This document shows positions 40,936-49,722 of a stretch of DNA of 64,000 nucleotides, one piece after another. Source of the stretch: Exiguobacterium mexicanum. Lineage in GTDB: Bacteria; Bacillota; Bacilli; Exiguobacteriales; Exiguobacteriaceae. Position numbers and translations under genes: made by a program. The notes beneath the pieces are model-generated. The model was not told where the DNA came from. It did no database searches and saw only the letters and a list, made by a program, of their open reading frames with translations. Numbering within the stretch: position 1 is the stretch's first letter; each line of letters begins with the position of its first letter. The DNA lies in NCBI RefSeq assembly GCF_005960665.1, contig NZ_CP040676.1:1932501-1996500 (forward strand), written 5' to 3'.

Positions 40936-41562
40936 TTATTCATCTTTTTTATGTGAATCTTCGGAACGAGAGTGCATCGCTTCACCGATTTTCTCAGCGA
41001 CCGCCACTTTGGCGCGCTTCGCATCGACAGCGATTTCCTCAACTTTTTTCGTGATCAACACGTACTTCCCGCGACGTTTCATATGGGCGAACACGACTTT
41101 TTCAAGCATGCGATTGAACTTGGTGACGAGTCCGTCCGTCTTGACGACCGGTTGCACGTGGATGACGTGAATCCCGGCCATATTGGCGCCGAGCACGTCC
41201 GTGAACAATTGATCGCCTAAGAAGATGGCTTCTTTCGTCGAGTATCCATATTTTGCGAGCGCCTGTTTGAATCCAGACGGCAACGGCTTTTTCGCACGCG
41301 CCACATAGTGAAGGCCGAGCGGTTCCGTGAACGTACGTACGCGGTTCTCGTTGTTATTCGAGACGACGATGACATCGAGTCCGTGTGATTTCACTTTTTC
41401 AAGCCATAGCAAAAGAAGCTCCGGTGCGTGCGGGACGTCCCAGGCCACGAGTGTATTATCAAGGTCCGTCAAAATGACGCGAACCCCACGGTCTTTCAAT
41501 TCTTCAAGGTCGATGTCAAAAACTGACGCGACGAACTGTTTCGGATAAAGTCGATTAAACAC
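40936..41562 (-). CDS. yqeG: YqeG family HAD IIIA-type phosphatase
   Basis: 208-residue HAD-superfamily phosphatase. Motif I is LTDLDNTLVAWD (near residue 31-42), motif II VIVVSNNNENR, and motif III AKKPLPSGF with IFLGDQLFTDVLGANMAG. It is a relative of mitochondrial phosphatidylglycerophosphate phosphatase PTPMT/Gep4, so dephosphorylation of PGP in phospholipid synthesis is likely. The C-terminal 30 residues are a charged tail. The start is GTG 41562 after GGAGGAA. It heads the yqeG-yqeM cluster. Confidence 0.93.
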   Translation of the reverse strand: MFNRLYPKQFVASVFDIDLEELKDRGVRVILTDLDNTLVAWDVPHAPELLLLWLEKVKSHGLDVIVVSNNNENRVRTFTEPLGLHYVARAKKPLPSGFKQALAKYGYSTKEAIFLGDQLFTDVLGANMAGIHVIHVQPVVKTDGLVTKFNRMLEKVVFAHMKRRGKYVLITKKVEEIAVDAKRAKVAVAEKIGEAMHSRSEDSHKKDE

Positions 41563-41633
41563 GTTTAAATTCCTCCAATTAGCTAAAGCGATTCAACTAC
41601 TATACATGTAGTGATATCCCTTCTATGGTAAAC

Positions 41634-41676
41634 GAAAACCGACCAAACGACTAGTGTATCGTTCGGTCGGCCTGAA
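41634..41676 (-). terminator. Terminator of psd
   Basis: On the minus strand CCGACCGAACG pairs with CGTTTGGTCGG, followed by TTTTCGTTT. It lies between the psd stop and the yqeG start. Confidence 0.7.
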
Positions 41677-41689
41677 AAAGTTTTTAAAA

Positions 41690-42472
41690 TCAATCGTTTT
41701 GTATCGTCCCGATGACTTCTCCGAGTCGCACCGGACCGATTTTGGCTGGGTCGATCGTGACGCGGTCTTTCTCAAAACAAAGGATGACGGTCGAACCGAA
41801 CGAGAAGTATCCGACCTCGTCGCCTTTGGCAGCGCGGTCGCCGTCGAGCGTCCATTCGATCGTGTTGACGTTTAAGGCGCCGACCATGATATGTTCGTAC
41901 AACCCGGCCGCCGTTTCAAAGCGTGTGACGCGGCGATAGTTTCGTGAGAGCGGACGAACCGTCTCCGTCAACCCGATGTCATTCACCGGTGCCGAACGGT
42001 CACCGAGTTCATAATGACTGAGCACCCGCCCGGCGAGCGGGACATGGACGCGGTGATAGTCGCGTGGACTCAAGTAGAGGACACAGACCGTACCGCCGGC
42101 GTAACGTCTTGCTTCTTGTTGCGATCCGAGCAGTTCGGCGAGCGTGTACGACTGACCCTTGACCTCGAAGCGGCTGTCGTCCGTAATATCGGCCACGATG
42201 GACAGTTTGCCGTCGCATGGTGAGACGACCGAGTTCGGACTTGCATCGATTAGCCGGACCCCTTCTTTCAAGTGCCGTGTGAAAAAGGCGTGCAGGCTCG
42301 GATAAGCCTCGATCGGCTCCGCCGCTTCATCAAGATTGATTTGATACGTTTTCGCAAACGAAGGGATGAAGGACCGGCTCGCTGACGATTCAGCGAAGGC
42401 ACGGAGTCGTTTGGCAATGACCGGGGTCGCGTTCAACTCAAACAAAGTCTGATACAAGCGGCTTTTGATCAC
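41690..42472 (-). CDS. psd: Phosphatidylserine decarboxylase proenzyme
   Basis: Pyruvoyl enzyme of 260 residues that makes phosphatidylethanolamine at the membrane. The self-cleavage site is the GST motif (FGSTVILCF) with Ser227, giving a long beta and a short alpha chain; SPCDGKLS, the catalytic Asp/His region YLSPRDYHRVHVP and FVGALNV-like MVGALNVNTI are conserved. The start is GTG overlapping the stop of the upstream thioredoxin gene by three to four bases. Its substrate is supplied by PssA at 62183, outside this operon. Confidence 0.95.
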   Translation of the reverse strand: MIKSRLYQTLFELNATPVIAKRLRAFAESSASRSFIPSFAKTYQINLDEAAEPIEAYPSLHAFFTRHLKEGVRLIDASPNSVVSPCDGKLSIVADITDDSRFEVKGQSYTLAELLGSQQEARRYAGGTVCVLYLSPRDYHRVHVPLAGRVLSHYELGDRSAPVNDIGLTETVRPLSRNYRRVTRFETAAGLYEHIMVGALNVNTIEWTLDGDRAAKGDEVGYFSFGSTVILCFEKDRVTIDPAKIGPVRLGEVIGTIQND

Positions 42473-42888
42473 TGTGCGCCCTCCTCGTTTTTAAAGAACG
42501 TCTCGTATTGTTGTTCAGAGACGGCACCTTCCACACGACCGACTTCCTTTCCATCTTGGAAACGAATCATTGTCGGTGTTCCGTTGATGCCGTAAGTCGT
42601 CCAGACGTTGTGGTCGGCCAAGTTGATCGACACGGCGTCATATTCTTCGATGAGTGGCTCGACGTACGGTTTGACTTGCTCACAGTATTCGCAACCAGTC
42701 TGCCAGAAGTAGACGACGACTTCCTCTTCTTCTGAAATCTTCGTCTCAAGCTCGTCCGGTGTGACAGCGTTGACGCCTGTCTCCTCGTTCGCATTGTTCA
42801 AGAAGAACAAGAGAGCGATCCCGACGATGATGATGACACCGATGATGGCGAACGTGATGAAGTTCGCCCGTTTGGCACTGTTTTTCAT
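42469..42888 (-). CDS. Membrane-anchored thioredoxin-like protein
   Basis: 139 residues: one helix (about 10-30) and an extracytoplasmic thioredoxin domain. The active site is Cys66-Glu-Tyr-Cys69 (WQTGCEYCEQ), an unusual dipeptide, and the cis-Pro is in INGTPTMIRF near 103. It is probably a thiol reductase or oxidant of surface proteins; which cannot be told. Translation is coupled to psd by overlapping GTGA, an association that has no obvious biochemical reason. Its ATG follows GGAGGAG. Confidence 0.85.
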   Translation of the reverse strand: MKNSAKRANFITFAIIGVIIIVGIALLFFLNNANEETGVNAVTPDELETKISEEEEVVVYFWQTGCEYCEQVKPYVEPLIEEYDAVSINLADHNVWTTYGINGTPTMIRFQDGKEVGRVEGAVSEQQYETFFKNEEGAQ

Positions 42889-42955
42889 ATTCGACTCCTC
42901 CTAAATAATATAAAAAGAACTGACTCGGATATGAGCCAGCTTGGTTGTAGACGTC

Positions 42956-43150
42956 TTACTTCTCTTGTGCGACGTCGCTAATCCCCATATCTTGGTTAAG
43001 CGTGTCCAAGAGTACAATAAAGATCGTGATGACGACGCCAAAGAATGTCGCGAGCATCGCGTTGAACGACACGCCATCGACAGCAGAAATGATAAAGATT
43101 GCTGTATTCGAAAGCAAGATCGCCCAGAACAATGTGACTAAGTAACGCAT
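42956..43150 (-). CDS. DUF2929 family small membrane protein (YjzD-like)
   Basis: 64 residues with two predicted helices (about 3-22 and 30-50) and the family start MRYLVTLFWAILLSNTAIF. The C-terminus is short and polar. B. subtilis YjzD is a homologue with no firm role. ATG 43150 follows GGAGGGG, better than the longer frame at 43171. It is a separate unit upstream of the thioredoxin-psd pair. Confidence 0.78.
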   Translation of the reverse strand: MRYLVTLFWAILLSNTAIFIISAVDGVSFNAMLATFFGVVITIFIVLLDTLNQDMGISDVAQEK

Positions 43151-43315
43151 CGATAGTCCCCTCCATCTCACAGATGATTCATGAAAAATTCATACGACCT
43201 TAGTATAGCATTGTTACCGTAAAATGTGCGACCTCGATTGTATATTCTTTCCGTCGAAACGGGAAATATGGTACGGTTTGAGAAATAAGCATCTCGTAGA
43301 AAAGAGGAACCCTTT

Positions 43316-44128
43316 ATGTCACGTTATTTAATCGCAGTCGATTTAGATGGAACGTTGTTGCGCGACGACAAGACGATCAGTGAGCGCAACGTACGCGCGC
43401 TTCAAGCGGCCCGTGAGGCCGGTCATGAAGTCATGATCGCGACCGGACGCCCACAACGCCATTCGATCATGTATTACGAAGAGCTCGGCTTGACGACACC
43501 GCTCATCAACTTTAACGGAGCGCTCGTCCATCACCCGAAAGATCCGTCATACAAAGTGACGCACCGGCCGATCCCGCTCAAGACGGCGCACGAGATCATC
43601 GAAGAAGTCTCGGACACGAAAGCGCACAACATCGTCGTCGAAGTGACCGACCACGTCTACTTCCATAAAGACCCGCAAGAGTTTTATAGCCCGTATGCCG
43701 AGCGCGCGCTCAGCGTCACGTCAGGCAACTTGCTCAAGCATTTGCAGGACGAGCCGACCTCGCTCCTCATCCACGCGACGAAAGAGCACGTCGACAACGT
43801 CCGCGCTCGTTTGAATAAAGTCCACGCCGAGGCCGTCTTGAACCGCCAATGGCGCATGCCGGAGCACATGATTGAGGTCATGAGCCAGAACACGTCGAAA
43901 GCGCTCGGGTTGCGCGAAGTTTCGAAACATCTCGGCATCAACCGCAAAAACATCATCGCGTTCGGCGACGAGGAAAACGACCTCGAGATGCTCGACTACG
44001 TCGGCACCGGCGTCGCGATGGGCAACGCCATCAGCCAGTTGAAAGCCGTCGCGGATGAAGTGACCGCGTCGAACATGGAAGACGGCATCGCCATCTACCT
44101 CGAAGAACAGCTTGGCATCAAAGCATAA
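43316..44128 (+). CDS. Cof-type HAD phosphatase
   Basis: 270-residue haloacid dehalogenase hydrolase with a C2-type cap. Motif I IAVDLDGTLL has the nucleophile Asp9 and Asp11, motif II is VMIATGRPQR near 39, motif III lysine is in SKALGLREV near 195, and motif IV GDEENDLEMLDYVGTGVAMGN near 220. Such enzymes dephosphorylate sugar phosphates, flavin mononucleotide or similar; a specific substrate is not inferred. Monocistronic with its own terminator. Confidence 0.92.
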   Translation: MSRYLIAVDLDGTLLRDDKTISERNVRALQAAREAGHEVMIATGRPQRHSIMYYEELGLTTPLINFNGALVHHPKDPSYKVTHRPIPLKTAHEIIEEVSDTKAHNIVVEVTDHVYFHKDPQEFYSPYAERALSVTSGNLLKHLQDEPTSLLIHATKEHVDNVRARLNKVHAEAVLNRQWRMPEHMIEVMSQNTSKALGLREVSKHLGINRKNIIAFGDEENDLEMLDYVGTGVAMGNAISQLKAVADEVTASNMEDGIAIYLEEQLGIKA

Positions 44129-44132
44129 TCCA

Positions 44133-44166
44133 CACACCGACTGTTCCTGCAGTCGGTGTGTTTTGC
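44133..44166 (+). terminator. Terminator of the Cof-type phosphatase
   Basis: CACACCGACTG (44133-44143) and CAGTCGGTGTG (44150-44160) form a perfect 11-bp stem followed by TTTTG. Confidence 0.88.
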
Positions 44167-44173
44167 GATTTGC

Positions 44174-44845
44174 CTACAGAAAGCGCATCAAATAGTCGTC
44201 AAAAATCTTGGTCATGACTTTTGGGGTATTGGCTAGGTACACATTGATTTGTTCCGCGTTCGATTCGACTGGATTCGCATCGCGCTCATCCGTCGGGAAG
44301 TCAGAGATGCCTTTAATGATGATGCACTCGACGTCATTTTTCTTACAGATATAGGCGATGGCACCTGCTTCCGTGTCCGCGATGGTGACGCCATGCTCTT
44401 TGAGTTCTAAATAATCGTTCCACATCACGACCGCTCGATCGGCCGTCGCGATGGTACCGGTCAAAAAATCGTTCCCGTAGTTCGCTAGTTCAATTTCGAC
44501 GATGAACGATTGCTTGATCAGCGGTTCCACTTCTTTCACCGTGCAATCATATTGAACGGCGCGATGAGGGACGAGGATATCCAACGGGTTGAACGTATCG
44601 TCGATTCCGGCACACGTTCCAGCCACAATTACTTTTGCTAAGTTGAACCGAGACATCATATATTGATTGGCGCCCACCCCGTTCGCTTTCCGCACACCGG
44701 TGCTGTAGAATACGAGTTCGACGTCATCAACCGTCCTCATGAAGTACTCGCCATACGGGTAGCTGAACCGCTCATCCGCTTTGACGTCATAATGCTCCAA
44801 TGTCGCTTCGTATTCCCACTTCGTCGCAATACTGACTCCAATCAT
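44174..44845 (-). CDS. Nucleoside phosphorylase/nucleosidase family protein (MTAN-like)
   Basis: 223-residue member of the PNP/MTAN superfamily. The N-terminal MIGVSIATKWEYEATLEHY, central STGVRKANGVGANQYM, the glycine-rich VAGTCAGIDD and the substrate motif ADTEAGAIAYICKK with IIKGISDFP follow the pattern of 5'-methylthioadenosine/S-adenosylhomocysteine nucleosidase, although identity to true Pfs is not strong. It probably hydrolyses a purine nucleoside. ATG 44845 (GGGGTGG upstream) is preferred over the adjoining GTG. Monocistronic. Confidence 0.83.
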   Translation of the reverse strand: MIGVSIATKWEYEATLEHYDVKADERFSYPYGEYFMRTVDDVELVFYSTGVRKANGVGANQYMMSRFNLAKVIVAGTCAGIDDTFNPLDILVPHRAVQYDCTVKEVEPLIKQSFIVEIELANYGNDFLTGTIATADRAVVMWNDYLELKEHGVTIADTEAGAIAYICKKNDVECIIIKGISDFPTDERDANPVESNAEQINVYLANTPKVMTKIFDDYLMRFL

Positions 44846-44886
44846 CACACGTCCACCCCATCTCTTTTTATTCCTATCTATAGAAT

Positions 44887-44914
44887 AACCCCCGCTGAGC
44901 GTTCAGCGGGGGTT
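44887..44914. terminator. Hairpin after the YitT-family gene
   Basis: AACCCCCGCTGA and TCAGCGGGGGTT form a perfect 12-bp stem with a 4-base loop. It follows the YitT stop on the minus strand and lies 42 bp upstream of the nucleosidase start; the T-tract is weak. Confidence 0.75.
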
Positions 44915-44918
44915 CATT

Positions 44919-45767
44919 TCAGCGTCGGAACGCACCTTCGACATTTTCAGTCGGAACCATGTTGATGAAGACGCTTGGATCGGCGTCTTTACAGATTCGC
45001 GTGATCTCACGCACTTCGTGGCGCTGGGCGACCATCATGAGCGTTGCTTTCTCGACTTTCGAATACGTACCGATTGCCGGCATGAGCGTAATGCCGCGGA
45101 AGACGTGCTGATGCAGTTCTTTCGTCACTTCGTCCGGATGACTCGTGACGATGAAGAGCGTCTGCCGCTGCGTGTTCGTATAGATCTCGTCGATGACTTT
45201 CGACGTGACGTATAAGAAGACGATCGTATAAAGCGCGGTCGGCCACCCGAACAACGCACCGGCCCAAAGCGCGATCATCATGTTCATGAGGAACAGATAG
45301 ACGCCGACCGAATTGTTCGTGAACTTCGCCAAGATGAGGGCGACGATATCAAATCCACCGGTCGAGGCACCGAAGCGAATCGTGATTCCCGAACCGATGG
45401 CGAGCAAAACCCCGCCGAACACAGCGTTCAAAAGCGGGTCGTCCGAAATGATTGACGACTGCGGAAGCACGCGAATAAACACGGTAACTGCCGCAACACT
45501 GATCAACGTATGAATCATCATGTTCTTGCCGAGCATGAAGTAGCTGACGATCAAGAGCGGCACGTTCAAGACGAAGAACCAAATCCCTTCTCCGAGCTCA
45601 AACGGTGTCCCCGCAAACAGTTTCGTAAAGATTTGGGCGAGCCCTGTAAATCCGGTCGAGTATACCCCCGCCGGGATTAAGAATAATGTCATAGATAATG
45701 CAACGAACACTCCCCCGATAATCGAAACGATCCCGATGCGTGCGTGTTCTTTAACGGCTTCCGTCAA
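44919..45767 (-). CDS. YitT family membrane protein (DUF161/DUF2179)
   Basis: 282 residues: five predicted helices in the first 190 and a C-terminal soluble DUF2179 domain (IVTSHPDEVTKELHQ then MVAQRHEVREITRICK). GSGITIRFGASTGGFDIVALI is the family signature in the middle of the membrane part. Transported ligand is unknown; paralogues are numerous in Bacillales. The start is TTG 45767 with GGGGAG 7 nt upstream. Monocistronic. Confidence 0.88.
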   Translation of the reverse strand: MTEAVKEHARIGIVSIIGGVFVALSMTLFLIPAGVYSTGFTGLAQIFTKLFAGTPFELGEGIWFFVLNVPLLIVSYFMLGKNMMIHTLISVAAVTVFIRVLPQSSIISDDPLLNAVFGGVLLAIGSGITIRFGASTGGFDIVALILAKFTNNSVGVYLFLMNMMIALWAGALFGWPTALYTIVFLYVTSKVIDEIYTNTQRQTLFIVTSHPDEVTKELHQHVFRGITLMPAIGTYSKVEKATLMMVAQRHEVREITRICKDADPSVFINMVPTENVEGAFRR

Positions 45768-45864
45768 GTTCTGTCTCCCCTTTCAAAAATGGCTAAGAAT
45801 CAAGATAACATAGTTTTCTAGTGCTGCCTACCATAAAAATAATGGGATGTGTTCGTGCTTCTAA

Positions 45865-45896
45865 TAAAAAAACAAGCCGGCCGGGGCCGACTTGTT
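45865..45896 (-). terminator. Terminator of the GH65 gene
   Basis: ACAAGTCGGC and GCCGGCTTGT arms with a short loop; the minus strand continues with seven T residues. Confidence 0.88.
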
Positions 45897-45912
45897 GAGC
45901 TGATGCGTTTGG

Positions 45913-48210
45913 TCACGCTTTCACTGTCTCGATGGTCACCGCATCGTTTGCCGGGACCGTGACGACGTTTCCGTAGACACGGATCGATACGTCCGTACCG
46001 CCCGTCTGTTTGATCGTCACTTGTTCACGCGTCGACGTGACCGTCAAGTGATGACCGCGCCAGAGCATGTTGAACGAGTACCCGTTCCAGCCCTTAGGAA
46101 TCATCGGGCTGAACGTGAGCTCCGACTCGAGGGCGCGCATGCCTGCGAAACCGTGAACGATCGACATCCATGAACCGACCATTGATGTGATGTGAAGCCC
46201 GTCTTCTGTATCGTTGTTATAGTTATCGAGATCGAGTCGTGCCGAACGTTGGTACAACTCGACCGCCTTGTCTTCGTAACCGACTTCGGCCGCAATGATT
46301 GAGTAGACGCAAGGCGACAAGCTCGACTCGTGAACCGTACGCGGCTCATAAAAATCGAAGTTAGCACGCTTCTGTTCGACCGTGAAGCGGTCGCTGAACG
46401 TATAGAGCCCTTGGAGCACGTCCGCTTGTTTGATGAAGTTCGAGCGGAGGATGCGGTCCCACGACCAGTTTTGGTTGAGCGGCAAGTGTTTCGGATCAAG
46501 GTCTTTCACCAAAATCTGTTCTTTATCCATGAAGCCGTCCTGTTGCATGAACACGTCTGGGACGAGGTCATCTTTCGGATAGTACATCTTCGTTTGGATA
46601 TCGTTCCACTTCGCGAGTTCTTCGTCTGAAAGACCGAGCGTCGCGACAAGTTCTTCAAGGCGCGCCGGCTCTGCTTCTTTCAAATAGTTGTACACTTCTT
46701 GCGTGTACTCGAGCGTCCAAGCGGCAATCAAGTTCGTGTACCAGTTGTTGTTGACGTTGTTGTCGTATTCGTTCGGACCTGTGACGCCTAGGATCATATA
46801 CACGTCTTTGTGCGGGACAAAGTTGACGCGGCTCGCCCAGTAACGCGAGATCTCGACCAATACTTCAAGTCCGTATTGACCTAGGTATGACTTGTCGCCC
46901 GTGAAGTTCGTATAGTTGAAGATGGCGTGGGCGATCGCACCGTTCCGGTGAATCTCTTCATGCGTGATTTCCCACTCGTTGTGGCACTCTTCCCCGTTCA
47001 TCGTCACCATCGGATAGAGGGCGCCTTCCATGCCGACGTTCTTGACCGAGTTCTCTTTTGCTTGCGGCAATTGATTGTGACGATATTTGAGCAAGTTCCA
47101 TGAGACTTCCGGTTTCGTCGTTGCCAAGTAGAAGTGGAGGCAATATGCTTCCGTATCCCAGTATGTGGCACCGCCGTATTTCTCACCGGTGAACCCTTTC
47201 GGTCCGATGTTGAGGCGCGAGTCTTCGCCCGTGTACGTCTGATACATGTTGAAGATGTTGAAGCGGATGCCTTGTTGCGCTTCAGCGTCCCCATCGATGC
47301 GGACGTCGGCATCTTCCCAACGAGCGAGCCATGCTTCTGTCTGCTCGGCGAGAAGCGTTTCAAAGCCTTTCTCAAACGCCATCTCAACGCGTTGCATTCC
47401 CGTCGACTGCAATTCCTCGACTTCGTAGTCACGGTTCGTGACGACCGAGACGTATTTGTACGCTGTCGCCGTCTCGCCAGCTGCCGCCGTGACTGTGAAT
47501 TTGTTGGCGACGTAAAGATCAGTCGCTTCGAGCACTTCACAACGGGCTCCTTCGACGTCTGCGATCATCGAGGCCGTGATGTGCCAATCGAGCTTCTTCG
47601 TTTTCGTTGTCACGAATCCGAAACGTTCTTCAACACCATGCTCGACCGGTAACCAGAACTTCTCATCATAGTTCGAATCCTCATTGACGACATCGCCGTC
47701 CAAGTAAGGTGTGAATTCAACTTTCGCTTCGTAGTTCACCGGAGTGACGTTGTAACGGATTGCCAAAATCTCTTTATCGACGATTGAGAAGAAACGGACG
47801 ACTTCGACGTTCGTCTCTTCCGTTCCGTTCACGAGCGTGAACGTCCGTGTGAGGACGCCGCGTTGCATATCGAGCTCACGCGTGAAGTCTTTCACTTCCC
47901 ACTTCGCCAAATCAACCGGTGTCCCGTTGATGGCGACACGAAGACCGACGACGTTCGTCGCGTTCAATACTTTTGCGAAGTACTCCGGATATCCATTTTT
48001 CCACCAACCGACACGCGTCTTATCTGGATAATAGACGCCGGCCACATAGAAGCCTTGGTGTGTATCGTTTGAATAATCTTCTTCAAAGTTACCGCGCATC
48101 CCCATATGACCGTTACCGAGCGAGGTAATCGATTCTGCGAGGCGGTTTTCTTTCGGATGCAAGTTCTCTTCCGTTACTTTCCATTCATCGACTGCAAACA
48201 ATCGTTTCAT
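45913..48210 (-). CDS. mapA: Maltose phosphorylase (GH65)
   Basis: Inverting phosphorolysis of maltose to glucose and beta-glucose-1-phosphate in the cytoplasm, 765 residues. N-terminal beta-sandwich (1-270), helical linker, (alpha/alpha)6 barrel (about 320-690) and a C-terminal beta domain. GHMGMRGNFEEDY at the start and GVYYPDKTRVGWWKNGYPEY are maltose-phosphorylase signatures; the general acid is Glu near residue 482 in TGPNEYDNNVNNNWY, and the phosphate site includes HESSLSP. The gene has a LacI-type operator and a cre-like site upstream and probably belongs to the maltodextrin regulon at 50.9-59.3 kb, although three stress genes lie between. Confidence 0.94.
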   Translation of the reverse strand: MKRLFAVDEWKVTEENLHPKENRLAESITSLGNGHMGMRGNFEEDYSNDTHQGFYVAGVYYPDKTRVGWWKNGYPEYFAKVLNATNVVGLRVAINGTPVDLAKWEVKDFTRELDMQRGVLTRTFTLVNGTEETNVEVVRFFSIVDKEILAIRYNVTPVNYEAKVEFTPYLDGDVVNEDSNYDEKFWLPVEHGVEERFGFVTTKTKKLDWHITASMIADVEGARCEVLEATDLYVANKFTVTAAAGETATAYKYVSVVTNRDYEVEELQSTGMQRVEMAFEKGFETLLAEQTEAWLARWEDADVRIDGDAEAQQGIRFNIFNMYQTYTGEDSRLNIGPKGFTGEKYGGATYWDTEAYCLHFYLATTKPEVSWNLLKYRHNQLPQAKENSVKNVGMEGALYPMVTMNGEECHNEWEITHEEIHRNGAIAHAIFNYTNFTGDKSYLGQYGLEVLVEISRYWASRVNFVPHKDVYMILGVTGPNEYDNNVNNNWYTNLIAAWTLEYTQEVYNYLKEAEPARLEELVATLGLSDEELAKWNDIQTKMYYPKDDLVPDVFMQQDGFMDKEQILVKDLDPKHLPLNQNWSWDRILRSNFIKQADVLQGLYTFSDRFTVEQKRANFDFYEPRTVHESSLSPCVYSIIAAEVGYEDKAVELYQRSARLDLDNYNNDTEDGLHITSMVGSWMSIVHGFAGMRALESELTFSPMIPKGWNGYSFNMLWRGHHLTVTSTREQVTIKQTGGTDVSIRVYGNVVTVPANDAVTIETVKA

Positions 48211-48281
48211 CTGTCTGCCACTCCTTTTTCTCTACAAGGCTACTCGTCATTAGACAATCGAATCATGCAACCACTTGTCTA

Positions 48282-48295
48282 TGAAAGCGCTATAT
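48282..48295. promoter_or_regulatory. cre-like site before mapA
   Basis: TGAAAGCGCTATAT matches the CcpA consensus TGWAANCGNTNWCA at 12 of 14 positions, missing the final two bases. It lies 72 bp upstream of the mapA start codon. Confidence 0.5.
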
Positions 48296-48334
48296 TTCAA
48301 TCTCACCTCTCATTTTACACGACTCACACAAGAA

Positions 48335-48348
48335 TGCAATCGTTTGCA
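48335..48348. promoter_or_regulatory. LacI-type operator before mapA
   Basis: TGCAATCGTTTGCA is a near-perfect palindrome centred on CG, as bound by LacI-family regulators. It shares GCAAnCGTTTGC with the sites before malF, malE and the cyclomaltodextrinase gene. Confidence 0.65.
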
Positions 48349-48375
48349 TAAATTTTTTTCTTACTTTTTGGAGCA

Positions 48376-48413
48376 AACAAAAAACCTACTACCTTTTCAA
48401 GAAGGCAGTAGGT
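48376..48413 (-). terminator. Terminator of the two-gene stress transcript
   Basis: ACCTACTACCTT (48384-48395) and AAGGCAGTAGGT (48402-48413) pair with one mismatch; the minus strand continues into TTTTTTG. Confidence 0.85.
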
Positions 48414-48420
48414 GCTCTAG

Positions 48421-48828
48421 TCACTTGTCTTGGTCGCGTCCAAACGCGGCGTTCGCTTCGTGACCCTCGAATGCCGGGTTGTTCCCGTCATTGAATCCCG
48501 TATCCGGTTCGTCGAGGATGAGGGCGTACCCTCCGTTTAAAATGTCTCCGTAAGCCTGGTTGACGTCGTCGTCAGCGAGACCGAGGTCCAGCAAGGCCCG
48601 CTTCACTTCCTCCTCGCCTTCCGCGACGCCAGTGAATTTCTGCATCCAGTTCGCGCTCGCTTCTTCCACTTTCGCATCGGTATTCCGTTTGACGAGCGAG
48701 ACATCGTCCTGATCTTTCGCGACGACGAACACATCACTTTCATCGTAACCTTCTTCGGTCAGTTGATCGATTTTGGCGACGAGTGCCGCCTCCTCTGGAT
48801 ACGTATCTACAAAACGACGTTTACTCAT
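48421..48828 (-). CDS. General stress protein, YflT-domain only
   Basis: 135 residues. The N-terminal VDTYPEEAALVAKIDQLTEE and DESDVFVVAKDQDDVS match the YflT/heat-induced stress domain of about 100 residues; the C-terminus is an acidic, Gly/Asn-rich tail. It is clearly paralogous to the first half of the protein at 49723-50670, including the tail (FEGHEANAAFG against FEGGRTSAGYG), but lacks the DUF2382 half. Its ATG overlaps the upstream stop by four bases. No biochemical role is known for this domain. Confidence 0.8.
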   Translation of the reverse strand: MSKRRFVDTYPEEAALVAKIDQLTEEGYDESDVFVVAKDQDDVSLVKRNTDAKVEEASANWMQKFTGVAEGEEEVKRALLDLGLADDDVNQAYGDILNGGYALILDEPDTGFNDGNNPAFEGHEANAAFGRDQDK

Positions 48829-49634
48829 TGTGTCTCATCCTTTCGCGTTGTATGGTCTTCGACCATGACATCGGCTTGTCCGACTTCGGTCACTTCGATT
48901 TCTTCTTTGCGGAGCGTTTCCGTCATCGTCTTGACGTCTTCGGTCACTTGTTTTCGAACGATGATTTCTTCGACGACGACAGGACGCTTCACGATGAAAG
49001 CCCGTTCTTCGATGACTTGGATCCGTAAGTGGTCCCCTTCGTCGATCGTGCGGATACCGGGTTGATCGAAGTCATAATCTTCGACCACATCTTCTGATCC
49101 GGTCGTCCGCTCCACATGGACCTGTTCCCTCCGAACGGGCACTTCAATCTCTTGTTCGGTCTCCGATACGTGACGATTGATGACGACTTCTCCTGCTTGG
49201 ACCGCTTGCTTCTCGATCGTCAACCGTTCCTCGTGTAAGGCGAGCGTCTGTTCCTCCGTCTTCGGCGCGGGTTCGGTCTTCGAACTCGTCGCATTAAACT
49301 GTTGTTCACTCCGGTCCGCGTCGACATAGAGGAAGAGTCTACCTTGTTCAACTTCTTTCGCAAAGCGGTCTTGTTGCTCTGACGTCAAGCGCATGCTTTT
49401 GAGCCAGCGTTCGATTGGCCGCTCACTCGACGTGACGAGCGAGGCGACCGTTCCCGGTTCATCGGTGACGAGAACATAGAGGTTCGAGTGACGGCGGACA
49501 GCGTCCGCCACATCGGCCCGCTTGACAAGGACGTACATGTCTTCTTCTTCATACCCTTCTCGTTTTAAATCGACCGTTCGATTAAGCAACTCTTCGGGAT
49601 GATCAAATACTTCTGAGATGATTGCATGTTTCAT
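48825..49634 (-). CDS. YflT-like plus DUF2382 (YsnF/AvaK-type) stress protein
   Basis: 269 residues. Residues 1-95 resemble the YflT domain (EVFDHPEELLNRTVDLKREG), followed by a linker and a C-terminal DUF2382 region of about 120 residues made of repeated charged beta-strands (LALHEERLTIEKQAVQAGEV, VRREQVHVERTT, VIEERAFIVKRPVVVEEI). DUF2382 occurs in stress-response proteins such as YsnF. ATG 49634 follows GGAGGAA. It overlaps the short YflT gene by four bases, so both are produced from one transcript. Confidence 0.8.
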   Translation of the reverse strand: MKHAIISEVFDHPEELLNRTVDLKREGYEEEDMYVLVKRADVADAVRRHSNLYVLVTDEPGTVASLVTSSERPIERWLKSMRLTSEQQDRFAKEVEQGRLFLYVDADRSEQQFNATSSKTEPAPKTEEQTLALHEERLTIEKQAVQAGEVVINRHVSETEQEIEVPVRREQVHVERTTGSEDVVEDYDFDQPGIRTIDEGDHLRIQVIEERAFIVKRPVVVEEIIVRKQVTEDVKTMTETLRKEEIEVTEVGQADVMVEDHTTRKDETQ

Positions 49635-49663
49635 GGCGTTCGTTCCTCCTCTAGTCAATTGGC

Positions 49664-49699
49664 GAAAAAAAGGATGGTCCCTCAGAGAGAGCCATCCTT
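49664..49699 (-). terminator. Terminator between the stress genes
   Basis: AAGGATGG and CCATCCTT arms flank a 14-base loop; the minus strand continues with seven T residues. It separates the 315-residue stress gene from the downstream pair. Confidence 0.85.
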
Positions 49700-49722
49700 G
49701 TCGAGGTGCTTAGTCAATCAGA

